Shown: positions 25,941 through 38,208, counted from the first letter of the stretch. The stretch: 64,000 nt of DNA from Desmodesmus armatus (GCA_007449985.2 VIIQ02000046.1:248001-312000), one strand, 5' to 3'. Notes: generated by a model not told the origin, from the letters alone. A program made the numbers and translations.

Positions 25941-28900
25941 ATCTCGATACAACACACTGGTCGCAGCTGGAGGCAACCTGCCCTTCTGGCCCATCCTGCT
26001 GCACACACCCACACCTGCCACCCCCTTCAGGATAGCAGTGCATCTGAGCACAAAGTACACGCATGCATTCTCACACCTCCACCCAACATGTCCTCTGCAG
26101 CTAACAGCTCAGCCATTGCCAAGCATTACAGCCATTGCCAAGCATCACACCAAATTCATTCACCAACCTCCCACTGACATCACGTCATCTGCAATCAGCC
26201 AGTGCTTCTGCACGGCCTTATGGACCAGCCGCTGTGCAGCCGCATACCAACAGCAGCTGGTGCTGCACTTGAGGCAACCGCCCAGTACGGCCTACACTCA
26301 ACACACACTTCATCAACCGATGCCATCACTTCACCACAGTACAGGGGTACTGATGCGCAACACACGAACCTTGACATGCACACAACATTGTTGCTAATCA
26401 ATATCACTTTGACGCTCCAACAGGTACAGCTCCTCACAAGTGAACACATCACTACACAAATAGGACGGCCTGCATGATGAAACGCAAGACTGTACACACA
26501 ACAACACTGTATGGACACCACATATTGACGATGGCACCAGACACCAGGACAAAGAGCAAACATCGCTGCAACACACATAATGACGCATGGAGAGAATTCG
26601 CACTTGGTGTAGTACTACACCAACAGAGAGTCAGACTCCAGATTAAGATAGATTGACAACAGCTGTCACAGACCACCAGTACCCCATTATCAATCAATGG
26701 CCAAACATACTCATGATGTTGGCCAACTGCCTGTACCGAACAGTTGCCTTGCTGGCCACTTGTATGCTATACAGAGTGGCTGGCGCGGCAGTCCTGCCCT
26801 GCACAACTTCCCTGCTTGAGCCAGCACAAGCGCTAAGGGCACAAAGATGCGCAGATTGCATTGTCGTGACCACAACATATACATGGACAGCAGTTTCGTT
26901 GCTGCTGCCACGCTGCCTTTTTGTGCAATAGGGAGCACGGTTGTGCCCAAAGGCCTGGCTAGCGTAACATCAGGTGGCAGCCAACCTCTTACTGAGACCC
27001 AATCGTGCTACAACCTGCCAGCACCCCGGCCCAAAGGCATGTGCTGGTGTTCCAACAGCATGTCTACCATGATGGCTGCCACCTGGGAAGCGTGGTGCGC
27101 CTATTCCTTTCTGTGGTGGTGGTGGTGGTCACCCATCAACATCACAGGGGGGTCCTCAGCGGCGGTGGAAGCATGGGCATGCGCCTTGCGAGCCTCCTGC
27201 ATGTTGTTGTGCATCATCACAGCAGAGAGGGCAGCCACGTCAGCAGCGGCAGCAAGGGTCAGGAGAAGCGTAATAAAATTCAACTTTGTTCAACCAATTT
27301 CAGATGTTTTTTGTCCATGGCAACTGCTCGGGCAGCGACACGGCCTCTGCTGATTCACTGCTGGTTTCGGTGCGTCTCGGTAGCCTCTATGCGGTATCGG
27401 AGCGCTGAAAGGCAACAATCACACGCTTGAAGTACATTAAATAGATAACCCGAAAGGTTAGGGACCACCACCAGCAAGGCAGTCCACACGCTATACCATT
27501 GAGCAACCTCAACCCACAGGGCACCCAATTGCTGCGCTGCTCACCTCGGTACCCTCGCGGCCTGGGTCATGTAACGACTTCAGCATCTGCAGACAACATG
27601 CGGGCCGTGAAAACGAGACCGAGACCAACCTGATCGACAATAAAGTGCGTCTCATTTAAGGCCTACTCGCCTCTGGCTTGCCTTCCTCCATCCCTTTGGT
27701 CGCCTTCTCAGTATCATACGGTACGCTGAGGTCTGCCATTGCTCTGAATTTGAGTGGAGCAAATGTACAATGGTGTTGCGGAGGTTATCAAGTTAGCGTT
27801 TGTAGAAGCTCGTATGGGACTCAAGCAAGATGGATGCCGTTTGAGCGTGCAAAGCATCGTCGCAGCGATCGAGCGCATCGCCAGAAGAACCCAACCCCTT
27901 TTGACTGGGCGTTGACTGGTTGCGCATGCACCCTCTATTGACCTCGAAAGTCCTGAATTTCTTACATTTGTTTGAAAGTGCCCAACACAGTTGAATGCAA
28001 GGGTTGCTGTGGGCAATGTGCTGGTGGCACCTGGGTGGCATCTGTGAGCCATCTCTGCAGATTAGGCCCTCCAAAGACCAGTAGCTCTTACAGGTATGAC
28101 AGAAAACATCACACACAGGCTCAATTCTGTAGCAATTGAAGTAGGGGCGGCAACTGGTCAGCAAAGACTGCAGGCTGAGCAAGGATCACAGGCGCGTTAG
28201 CCACCATTGGGTCTGGCGCGCACATCAACATACCACCCATTGCCCACCCCAATAGCTTAGCATCGGCACAACCAACAGGCCGAAACGTGTATAACAGACA
28301 GATGCACAAGCAGTGTGCTTTTGGTCGGGCTCAGCCCAACACGGCACTGTCGACAGTAGCCATCGGCCAGACGTCAGTAGCCATTGAGGGCACACACTGT
28401 ATGCACCTGTGCGCACGTGCATGCACGTCAACCTGCGATGTACTATCACACAGCGTCCCACAAGCAGGCGCGATGGCCTAGCCAGCAGAAAGAAAGTTGT
28501 CAACTTAGGCTTCTGTGAGGGGAGTACACATGGGCGGGGTGTACACCCTTGTGGGAACAAGACATAACACTGCTTTTTGCATGCCACCAAACATGTCAAT
28601 GGAATGCACTGTCAACAGCAAGCAACTATATAGTTTCTGGTAAAAGGTCCTTGTACAGGCATGCTGCAGATCTGTACGGACATGTCTGGACTGCCCCAAC
28701 TGGTCCCAAGACATCAGCAAATGCATCACCATGGCAAAGCCTGCATGGGGTGCATGCAAATGCACACGCATACAAGTGTGCACTGCTGCTGTGCATTTAT
28801 GCGCAAGAATCTCAACCAAAGTTCTGAGCAATAGTGGCAGACGCTGTCACAGCTGCACTTAGGGCTCGCATACAAATGACCAAGCCATTATGCAGTACTG

Positions 28901-29068
28901 CTAGGCCAGCACCCAAGCTGCATGCCATGCAGCGGCTGACACCAACATGCATTGTGCTCCATGTGGGACTACACCCCCATGACAACTTGCCAACATCAAC
29001 ACATCATGCCCACAGCAACATGCTCAATGCCACACCAATACAATGCAGCTGCTGCACATTGTAAGACT

Positions 29069-29161
29069 ATTCATGATCCGCCCCCCCTGTACCTAACAAA
29101 AAAAACAGGGTACAGGGGGGTCCGCCCCCCCTGTACCTAACAAAAAACTATATTCATGATC
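29069..29161. repeat. Small palindromic insertion with 10-bp flanking direct repeats
   Basis: ATTCATGATC occurs at 29069-29078 and again at 29152-29161. Between them lie 73 bases made of three pieces: CGCCCCCCCTGTACCTAAC plus an A-run, an inverted copy (AACAGGGTACAGGGGGG), then the first piece again. The flanking repeat looks like a target-site duplication around a tiny fold-back element. Confidence 0.6.
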
Positions 29162-29278
29162 ACATCACAACCATCACCACTGGATGCTGGCAGCATCCCT
29201 GCCAAGACCCAGCCTGTCTGCCGTGGCGATCAGCCGCGAGCTTGCCAAGTGGCACCACCTGTCGTCAGGACAGTACAG

Positions 29279-30933
29279 TTAGGGAGCATCCGCCGCCTGC
29301 TCAGAAATCTCCCCATGCTTTCCCTTACTGCTGCTGGGGTGCTGATCCTGCGAACGCCTCGTGTCGTCAGCACGTTGATGCTGGTACATCAGCTCCAGCA
29401 GCTGTACCTGCCGCTCCTGCAGCTGCTGCATATTCAGCTGCCACTCGACCACCTGCTGCTCCTGGTTGCCCCGCTGTGTCCTTGTGGCGGCGGCGGCAGC
29501 GGCGGCGGTGGCTGCCGCCATGTCTTCTTCCATGACTTCTTCCTCTGTCTTGTCCTTGTGCTTGTGCAAGCATGTGCAACACCAGCCCTTTACAAACCCC
29601 CAGAAGGTTATTAGTAAGAAACCCAAGATCACAACCAAGAAAAGCCCCACCAATGCTATGCTTGGAGCAAACCCATTCCTGCAGTGCAGGACATAAGAAG
29701 TGAACACTGCAGCCCATAGAAAACTGCACCCCCAGCGGTGATGATCACCGTGATCTGTGACAGGGGCTGGGGACCAACAGCCCCATTGTTTCCAAAACTC
29801 TTTCATCCCGGTGGGAGTGGGCGGGAATGCGATCACTGAGCCAAGCATCAAAGTAGTCACCAGCAGTGCCAAGCAGTTGAGAATGAATGATACAGCCCAG
29901 AGAGGTGCAAACCACACCACCAGTGCTTGTGCCGCCGGGCATTTACCGATCTTTGGCTCATCAGGATTGCCAAGGGTAAGGTCCACGGTGGTGAAGGGTG
30001 CAATGGAGGCACTGACCAGCAGTGCGTTCTGCAGTCACAGAAGGCACACCGGCTGCTGTTGCTTGATGCAGACCAACAGAGGGGGCGCGGATCGCAAACC
30101 AAAACAGCTGCACAACCAAGGGCAAACAATAAGCTGACTACATACAAGTCACTACGTGCCTCCTTCAAAACGGCATCTTGGGATCCGTGGACCAGCCTCT
30201 GCATCTGCCTACACCACTATTGCCTTACTGCAAGCACGTGGCAGATGTCGCCAATCATCTATGTGTGCCTGCATCAAGCCACCTGAACACTCACCACAAT
30301 AGCCATAGTACTCCAGAGGTCCTTCAGGTAGGACCTGTAGGCATCTGCCATGTCGCACTTTTCCTTGGGGTTGTCCATGTCAAACCACTCTTCAAAGCCT
30401 TCGTAGCAATGCGTGTATCCTTGGTAGAATGGTCGCCACCAGGGCACATTCCGCCTGCGATTATGTGAGTGACAGTCGGGCACATGTCTATGTATGTCGC
30501 ATGCTGGACAACAAACAATGTGAAAATGACCATCAACGGAGCAACGGATCAACAGCTCTGACAGGAGTCTGTGCCTTGCACACATGGAGCAGGCACATAC
30601 ATTGAGCAGGTACGGCAGCTGTTGCCCAGTTGGCACAGAGTACGCACAGTTGTCTTGAAGCAGTATCTTGCAGCAGTGCCACGCATGCAAAACATACAAT
30701 GCCAGAATCGGGCAAGGCCTTCACCAGTACCTTTGGAATCTTGAAGAGGAGTTCATGACGTCCCTTGCGTCCAATATCTCGGCCTGACGCTGCCCCCAAG
30801 TGCTGCAGCTGCGCAGCAGCTCCTGCAGGATGCAGCAATGATAGGTACCAATCAAGCAGGCAACACACCGTGGTTTTACTGGAAAACGCCAGAATTTCCG
30901 GTTATAATAGTTCAAACCCCCCCAGGTCTTCAA
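29279..30933 (-). CDS. Multi-pass membrane protein, function unknown
   Basis: Three minus-strand exons in phase, 30933-30731, 30454-30295 and 30028-29279, give about 370 residues. I do not recognise the family. After a soluble N-terminal part (MKTWGGLNYYNRKFWRF..), a segment RNVPWWRPFYQGYTHCYEGF leads into four hydrophobic segments: around DLWSTMAIVNALLVSASIAP, WFAPLWAVSFILNCLALLVT, SFLWAAVFTSYVL and IALVGLFLVVILGFLLITFW. The C-terminal tail is basic/acidic, then Ala-rich, then Gln-rich and probably coiled-coil (QEQQVVEWQLNMQQLQERQV). The start is the first ATG in the open frame of exon 1; an upstream exon is possible. Splice donors CCAAAG/GTACTG and ATTGTG/GTGAGT support the model. Confidence 0.65.
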
Positions 30934-31734
30934 GATTTACGCATACATGCGAGACGCACCTGACGAAGTGATTCAGTCTGGACCAGCTCTACGGACAACG
31001 CACACGGGCCCTTCACGAGATGGCAAGTATTAAGCAATTGATCGAAGGTACCGCGAATGAATGTGACACACTACATGATCTTGCAGCTGAGGATCTTGCC
31101 ACAGGCACCCACGTGCAATTGGCGATCTTGCTGGGTGCCTGCAGACAAACTGCACTAGATGCGCAATAACACTCAACAGAATGACTGAACAGAATGTATT
31201 GGCGTCTGCAGCTTTCTGAGTGTTGACAGTGCAAGCACTGAAGGTGTTGCGGGTGTTGTGTGCGATTTGTGCCCCATGATACAGGGGTATGTATTCATGG
31301 CATCAGGCTGATGGTATACCTATCTTTCTTACCGCTCTCAACTACCGCTCTCAACAACCACTGCACCCCTTCTGTACTGTCGACCTTGGACCGACCTGCA
31401 ACAAGTGGTCGATGAACAAGTTGGCTAGATCTAGTCTAGACCCTCAAGCTATAGCCAGCAATTGCGCAGGGTACGACATGTGGCATAGTAGGAGGAAGGA
31501 CATATTGGAAGGCTGGTATGCTGGACAAAGAGCTCGATGAGCACTATAGTAGCTACTTTCATCATAGCTACTGGTGTGCTGTGCTGGCCAACGGCTTGAA
31601 CTTCAGCAGTCTGCATCCCTCAACATACCAAAATGAAAACAGAGGATCAGGCAAGAGAGGATAAGAGGGGACATGACACATGAGCACAGCTTTGTTAGGC
31701 GTCGCCGGGACAAGAGACCAAGAGGATTGGTCCG

Positions 31735-31800
31735 TATCAGGCGTACTACTACCGGTTTACTAACGTTAGTGTATTAGTACCCGGTAGTCAGGGCCTGATA
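31735..31800. repeat. Nested inverted repeat (66 bp)
   Basis: TATCAGGC (31735-31742) pairs with GCCTGATA (31793-31800). Inside it, ACTACCGG (31748-31755) pairs with CCGGTAGT (31781-31788), and the core ACTAACGTTAGT is itself a palindrome. A related string (GTAGTACTACCGGGG) occurs near 25640. It may be a degenerate fold-back element. Confidence 0.55.
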
Positions 31801-32337
31801 GGTATCATGTAGGCAGTCGTACTAGTAGCACACGTAGAGCGTGTGTTGGTGCCACCAGCATGATGGCTGTTCAGCACTAAATTTGTGAGTTTGGTCCAGC
31901 ACGGGTACTAGGTTCCTGTGACCTCTCAGTTGGGTTGTGTAATGTGTGGTGTTCAAATTAAATGCAGCACTTCAATATGCAGCAAGAAAGTTGGCATATG
32001 AATTTTTAGGGCTGAACATAGCAAGAATGTCGCAACTTTGCCTTGCAACCTTGGGCGTTACCAGGCAAAGCAGTCCATGGTCACTTGCTCCACAATCTCT
32101 ACTTCACTGCCAGCCACTGCTTGACAAGACACACACACAAGCAATAAGACAGCTGCAACTATTAGTGTATCTGACTGTGACACAGCTGTCCAACCATAGT
32201 GCACGCCTAAGTAGCCACTGGCATGCCAGTACTATCTGCACAAATGCCGGTTGCAGCCAACAGCAAGCACAGCTCCATTGCCACAATTACCAACGTGCCA
32301 GTGCACCCTTGTTTTGACCAAACTTTGGCCCGTCGGC

Positions 32338-32375
32338 AATACACCACGATTTCAGCGGCTGAAACGTGGTGTATT
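32338..32375. repeat. 18-bp near-perfect hairpin downstream of IFT46
   Basis: AATACACCACGATTTCAGC pairs with GCTGAAACGTGGTGTATT, with one unpaired base and a one-base loop. It sits about 130 bases past the IFT46 stop on the minus strand, so it may be in that gene's 3' UTR. Confidence 0.55.
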
Positions 32376-32506
32376 CCTTGACTCTGTGCAGCAGACTCCA
32401 GCGTGACACAGCCACTGTGACTACACTGCCGCTGCACACTACAAGCTGCAACCCTACCAGCTGCCTGAGCGCCTGCTACCAGCCCTGTGCAATACACATA
32501 CTTTGA

Positions 32507-35500
32507 TCATCCCAAGTGCCCACTGGCTGTGGACAGCGGCCTGCTGCCGATGCCGCTGTCACAGCCCTGCGTCTGGAAGTAGGGGTTGTTCTTGAAGCTG
32601 AGGTACAGCGTGAACAACAAGTGCATGGACTCTATGAGGGTGCTGTCGCTGTGCACCGGGACGTCCAGCAGTGCACACACCAGCTTGGCATATGAAGTGA
32701 GGTCCAAATCCTGTATGACAGCACAGCACAGCACAGCACAAGTCAGCTGCCAGGCAGAACCATTAGGCACAATCAGTGCAATGCTGTTGCGACACTTGCT
32801 GGCAGGTGCTGTGCCACAGCACCTCAGTGAGGTGCTGTCCCGTGCACTGTCTACAGGCCTGCCTGCGCAGCTCGTGCCACGCATATCAACACAAGCTGGA
32901 AGTGGAAACTGCATCATGCAGCGGCACTGTCGACCTCCTGCAGCTGCAGCGTAATGCACTGTCCATGTGCATGCTGTGTGTGCTGCTTGTGTTGCTGGTG
33001 GCCTGCACGCACCAAGTCTGCTGTTGGCAGGCGGCTGCGCTGCAGCACCGCTTCCAGCTCTGGCGGCCACTCCTGCAACAGCAAAAAAGACGAGCAGGAC
33101 ACTGGGTGTGCGTGACCTGCAGCCCCCAACAAGAACCTGTGCCACAAAGTCATACACTGCCCTGATGAGATGCACACGAGCGTGTCAAAATATGCTAGTC
33201 TCGGTGCAGCTGGGTCAGTGGACAGAGCTACCACCTTTCGGTACTAGCTGAACGTTGCTACTTGCAATATGAACCATAGGCCGATGTGGGACTGATGCTG
33301 TGCTGTTGCTGATGCCGGCACCCAGCCCCCTGCGCATGTCTGAAGCCAAAACTAGATTGTGCCGTCACATGCTGGCTGGATGAACCACGGCATGACATGC
33401 ATGCGGTACAGCTGCTGTGCCCAGACACACCTGCATCAGCAGCTCCACATCAGGCATTGGTCTGCTGTACGCAACAGCAGCTGCAGGGCGGCTCTTGTGC
33501 AACTCAGCAATGCTGCTGATCCATGTTGCCAGCCGCTGCTGCCTGCACTCGCACACAACAGACACGCGGGTGCCAGCAGGCATCTGGGTGGCAGTCTGAG
33601 GGTGTCTCTGGCTGCATGCCAGGTGCAGTATGTTTGATGGAGGAAGGTGAGTGTGCAAAGGGTGCAGTAACTGCCCAGGCTTAACATACAGCTGGTGCCA
33701 CTGCACTGCTGGCACTCTGTCACAGAGCAGGTTGATTCCACACGGTCTGATCTCAATCCGCTAAATTCCCACCTGTCGGCTGCATTGTGTGGTATGGTGC
33801 CCAGCACCTGCATCTTGACGCCCGCAGCCTCCTTGCCCAATGCCCTCAGCTGCAGGTTGAGCACTGTGGGGTCTGACTGCACAGCTGCGGGCTCATCCAG
33901 CACCTGTCAGCACGTGAAGTCAACATGCCAGGATACAAGAGCGACAGCGAAATTGGACTGTACAGCTACACTCTACAAGGTCTTAGGAGTGCTACTTGTC
34001 GGCTTCCATGTTGCTGCCTGGGCATGCGCAGGATACATCCCCAGGCAAACCAGACAGTGGGTCAGCCCTCCTTACTCAAAACTGGCAGCAAGTTGCAAGC
34101 TTTGAGTAAGGAGGCCCTACTGTATGGGCCCACTGTATGCTGTGCCAGAAAACATACGCCATGCGCCCAGGCTCGTGAATGGTGACCAGCGCGCCCTCAG
34201 GTGCAGCATGTCATGCCCCCAATCAATGGCACTACTTGCCCCATGTCACTGGCCTCCATGCTGCAATCACACAAAACCAACAAACAAGCTGCCTGCGCTG
34301 CCCTGGCCCTTGCCTGCCAGTCTAGCACACCTTGAGTCCCAGGTAGTCTGGTTGACCATCAGGGCGCGGCACCTTGATGAACTCATCGGTGCCTCCCACA
34401 GCAGGAATGTACTCAGGGATGAAAGGCAAGAGTCGCATGGGCAGCTGCTCTAAGGGGGCCGGCCTGTAGCGGCCTATGTACTTGAATATTTCCTGCATGC
34501 AACAATCCGGGTCAGCACGACACTGAGGCATGTGCATGAGTTGACATGGCCGACAGCAGGTGCGGACCAGCACAAGCCATCATGGCATGTATTGATTGGT
34601 TTGCGGAGTCAATCTGTGCTGTACCCGTCTGCTTCGCCATACTTTTATAACCGTATGGTGTGACACACCTGGACATCTTCAGTCACCGGCAAGTCTGCAT
34701 ACTCCTCTGGGTTGTACAAGCCCTGCAACTCTGCGACAGCATGACCAGACCCATGGAGCAAGTGTGAGTGCACGGCACCTTGGCAAGGGCCTGTGGCTGC
34801 TGCATTTTAGTCACTACTGGCTGACTCCGCAGCTCCTCCTTTTCTGCTTTGGCTGCTTGCAATAGTGCCTTGGCTTGTTGTGCTGGTGTTGGTCACAGCC
34901 TGACACACAGCGGTCTTTGCATGCAGGCACAGCATTTGTGTCAGCACATGCAAATGCGCACCTTGTGGCTGCGTGACAGCAGCCCCAGGCGAGGCTAGCG
35001 GGCTGCTTTGCGTGCTGCCGTACTGCTGCTGGGGCTGCTGCTGCACAGGGGAAGCAGGCTCACTGCCATAGCCGTTGGTGTCGCCATATGGCGCTGGAGA
35101 CTCCAGCCCTCCTGCAGGGCAGAAACAGCCGAGCACTACCTTGCATATGGCAGCAAATGCCTGCGAAGTGCTGTACTTGTGCACTGCTTGCACAAGGCTG
35201 GACTTGTGCACTGTTCAGCACTCAGTGCTGATGGATGGTCACCAGGTTTGCATGGCGGTTTGGAAAGACACTGCTGTGTGGTATTCAAGGCGTACCTCTA
35301 CTGTAGGCTTCACTTGGACTGGCTACACTTTCTGACTCGCTGAACGCCACTTCCTGCACAGCAGCACAGCGCTCAGTCAGTCTCCCCTGCTGCTGCGCCC
35401 AGCCAAGCCTGCTTGTAGATTTCTGTCACATGCCCTCCTACCTCGTCATGTGGCTGGTTTTGTACAGTAACTGTTTCCCTCCTTTTTAGACTCCCTGTGT

Positions 35501-35519
35501 TGCGGGTCAGCCTCTCCAT
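32507..35519 (-). CDS. IFT46: Intraflagellar transport protein 46
   Basis: Nine exons, all in phase: 35519-35442, 35353-35296, 35111-34962, 34730-34669, 34492-34331, 33903-33773, 33542-33431, 33072-33013, 32710-32507. The product is about 338 residues. IFT46 is a core IFT-B subunit needed for ciliary assembly and outer-arm dynein transport. Diagnostic stretches match the Chlamydomonas/animal family in order: VQNQPHDE, SESESVASPSE, GLYNPEEYADLPVTEDVQ, PFIPEYIPAVGGTDEFIKVP, RPDGQPDYLGLKVLDEPA, QSDPTVL, WISSIAELHKSRPAA, YSRPMPDVELLMQEWPPELE, YAKLVCALLDVPV, and ESMHLLFTLYLSFKNNPYFQ. The C-terminal tail after FKNNPYFQ is short. ATG 35519 (MERLTRNTGSL) was chosen; the frame is open upstream to a CTGCAG acceptor-like site, so a further 5' exon cannot be excluded. 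Confidence 0.95.
34055..34135. repeat. Long hairpin in an IFT46 intron
   Basis: CCTCCTTACTCAAA (34067-34080) pairs perfectly with TTTGAGTAAGGAGG (34101-34114) around a 20-base loop. The outer CAGTGGG (34055-34061) pairs with CCCACTG (34129-34135). It lies in the intron between exons 5 and 6 and resembles a small-RNA precursor or fold-back element. Confidence 0.6.
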
Positions 35520-36363
35520 GGTGAACTGCTCTGGATCAAACTGCAGGGGGACAGGCAGCAAGGCTCAAAACAGGTGCGTGCAGATGTCGGGGTGGCTGCT
35601 CCCGCTTGCAAGCTTGTATGTCACCTCATCACCGTCCATCATGGTTGCAGATCAAGTTGTATGGCTTGGAACGAACGGATGGCCTGAAGGACCGCTTCCC
35701 TCCACTGCAGTTGTGTCTGTCTGTGGTGCAAGAGTTGTTGATGCAGTTGCCCAGGCTGCTGACTTGATTCTTACTGAGCAAGTCTGAACAACTTGTATCA
35801 GCACAATTCAAATTGGGCGTGACAATCAACCCACCTGTCAAACCCTCTGATCATCATTGGTCCCGGAAAGTTTTTCATCACTGACGGCAGGCCGACAACC
35901 ATGAGTCCTGGTAGTGCAATCGGTGTCTATTAGTTCTCTACACTGATCCCCTCCCTTCTGACTCACTCGGATGCAATGAGCAGGTTTGCTTTGTTGGCGA
36001 AGATCAGTAGGGCAGCAAGGATAGCAACGAGTGGACTGCGGCGCAACTTTACCTCTGGAACGGCTGGGCCTCAACTCTCATTGCTCCGCACGTTCAGGTG
36101 ACTGGTAGGAGGGACGGTATGTGTGTGGTCACCAGGACAGCAGCATACAAGCTTCGTCACCAGTGCAAGTTCAGGGGTTATGCTCTGTGCTGCCACCGTG
36201 TGCTGTCGAATGCTCGTGTCAAAGCTCTGCAAGATGACAACAGCATGCACTAAAGAGCAGTTGTGTGCAGTCCACCACTGTCCCCTACTCACCAGCAGCA
36301 CTACCTGCAAGACATGACAGGGAGGCAGTGCAGCAGTGTCCAAACAAGTGCACCAAGTAACTG
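35520..36363. promoter_or_regulatory. Divergent promoter region, IFT46 / DUF1295 gene
   Basis: About 840 bases separate the two proposed start codons. No reliable core element was read. Small 5' exons of either gene may be hidden here: IFT46 exon 1 is preceded by an acceptor-like CTGCAG, and the first clear exon of the DUF1295 gene may begin at an acceptor at 36437. Confidence 0.45.
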
Positions 36364-38208
36364 ATGTTATATGACGTGGTATCATTATCAGCAACGTCCT
36401 CTCAACCCACTGGTGCGTATGGTGACTGCTCCTGCAGGGTCCCCTTGCTAGCAACAACACTGGGGCTGGGTACGTTTGCCAGGCCCGCCGCTGCAGCCAC
36501 ATTTGCAACCTCGGCATCCATCATTGATCAAGTGACTTTCAAAGAGATGGGTATGCTGAGCTGGCTGATAGTAGATGTGGCCATCCAGTGGGCAGGCTGG
36601 GCAGTGTCGGCTCTCCTGAAGGTGTGTGAGGCGCAACTGGCACGTGTACACCAGCACAGTACTGCCCACATACTGTGCATGCACATGGCTGCACACGCAA
36701 AGAAGGCACACATGCCCTCTGCGCAGCTTGCGTGCCAGTGACTGACATCTCCGGCTGGCAGGCAGAAACGCTAGTTGCTGGCATGCAGGGTTGCAGAGGG
36801 AACATGAGCCTTCCCTGTGCGTGGAATGCAGTGTATGCAGGGTCTGCATATGCCAAGGCACATGTCAGCTGACGAGAGCCACAGCAACATAGTTGAGCTG
36901 CGTGTATGTGGCGCCAGCCACCCTCACCCATCGAGACGTCAAGTGCCTGCTGTGCTTGCTGTGTTGGTTACGCACTGTCCTTACAGACGGAGAAGTTTTA
37001 CGACATGCTTGGAACGGGCTCATTTGCTGTGCTGGCCCTTGGCTCGCTGCTGAAGGGCTCCCCAATCCACGCGAGAAAGGTAAGGAGTCATGCCAGTTGG
37101 TGCTCAGGATGCTGCTGTGAAGGCTTGTTGTCAGGAGGCCTAGCGCTGTATGCACATGGCTGCAGCATACCTACAACAACACTGCTCAGTGGCAGCATGG
37201 TGTGCTGACAAACACAGCAAGTGTTGCCAGTCTGCCGTGGCATGGAATGCTGTGCTCCTGCCTACTGTCATGCCTGCCTGCAGATCGCGGCCACTGCGTT
37301 TGTTGTGGCATGGGCAGCACGGCTGGGTGGCTTTCTGGTGGTGCGTGTGTGGAAGACAGGCCATGACAGCAGGTTTGATGAGGCAAAGCACCAGCCCTTC
37401 AAGTTCTGGATCTACTGGACCATGCAGGTGCGTCACACACGCAATATCATGCGGCTTGTCAACAACTTGGCAGCACACTTGATGTCAACAGGCAGTATGC
37501 TTGAACATCGTTCAGCTCTGCATGTGCGCATGAGCAGATGCTCCTGTGTTCCATCACGTCACCTCCGAGGTGTCTGCACGCCAGGCATATGCAGGGCTAT
37601 CCTACCACTGGCGCACGAGCTTGTCTGTACATGTACCGTATGCCCCTGCACTGCTTTGATGGTGCAAGGCACTGCATACTGTTGCCCCTGCTTCACCATG
37701 GACAACCGCCCCATGCTTGTTGATTACTGCAGGCTGTGTGGGTGTTCACCACCCTGCTGCCGGTGTTGCTGCTCAACACCAGCAGCACTGGAGGCCCAGC
37801 CGCGGTGCTGTGGACAGACATTGTTGGCGGCGCCATCTTTGCCACAGGGCTGCTGACAGAGGCAGTGGCAGATGGGCAGAAGTTTGCATTCAAGATGGAC
37901 CCCAGCAACAGGGGAAGTTCATTGACAGCGGGCTGTGGTCCTATTCCCGCTACCCGAACTACTTTGGGGAGATGATGGTGTGGTGGGGCATGTTTTGCTT
38001 CTGTGCAGGAGGCTTGCAGGGGGCTCAGTTTGCCAGCGTGGCCAGTCCCTTCTTTGTCATGCTGCTGCTGCGGTTTGTGAGCGGCGTGCCGCTGCAGGAG
38101 AAGCAAGCGCAGGCGCGCTGGGGCACAACGCAGGAGTACATGGATTACAGGGCCCGCACCAACCTCTTGGTGCCCTTGCCCAAGTGCTGGAACAGCAAGT
38201 CTGGTTGA
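36364..38208 (+). CDS. DUF1295 / steroid 5-alpha-reductase-like membrane protein, one-base frameshift
   Basis: Exons 36364 (or 36438)-36621, 36987-37079, 37284-37427 and 37733-38208 join in phase up to the last exon. Family features are clear: SWLIVDVAIQWAGWAVSALL, TEKFYDMLGTGSF, AARLGGFLVVRVWKTGHDSR, then FAFKMDPSNRG, and, in the next frame, KFIDSGLWSYSRYPNYFGEM and FVSGVPLQEKQA. DUF1295 proteins are multi-pass membrane proteins related to steroid reductases; substrates are mostly unknown. The frame changes exactly between SNRG and KFIDSG, where a run of four G (37911-37914) should be five for the family sequence to read through. This is either a sequencing/assembly slip or a real inactivating deletion. 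The 5' end (MLYDVVSL..) is uncertain. A TGTAA signal lies at 38479. Confidence 0.8.

Larger units (their letters stand above)
25366..29278. other. Gene-poor 3.9-kb stretch
   Basis: After the aminopeptidase 3' UTR, I see no exon chain that behaves like a gene. The part from about 27270 to 28100 is less CAG-rich than its surroundings and could be an old mobile-element fragment, but no TIR or reverse-transcriptase motif is legible. Contents I can point to are a 27-base tandem repeat near 25887-25940, a doubled AGCCATTGCCAAGCAT near 26112-26150, and the small flanked insertion at 29069-29161. The 3' UTR of the minus-strand membrane-protein gene should lie at the right end. Confidence 0.5.
30934..32506. 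other. Intergenic stretch with two hairpins, no gene seen
   Basis: This lies between the membrane-protein gene's 5' end and the IFT46 stop codon. The base composition is more AT-rich than the genes. No exon is supported. It contains the inverted repeats listed at 31735-31800 and 32338-32375. Confidence 0.5.

Noticed and set aside
27459..27516. tRNA-like stretch on the minus strand (GGTTGCTCAATGGTATAGC)
   Set aside because: The D-arm/A-box resemblance is good, but no anticodon stem, no TTCRA T-loop and no matching acceptor stem could be folded.
27790..28182. Cys-rich minus-strand open frame (CDVFCHTCKSYW..) as a zinc-finger or transposon gene
   Set aside because: No start in a plausible context, no splice partners and no recognisable transposase or zinc-finger spacing.
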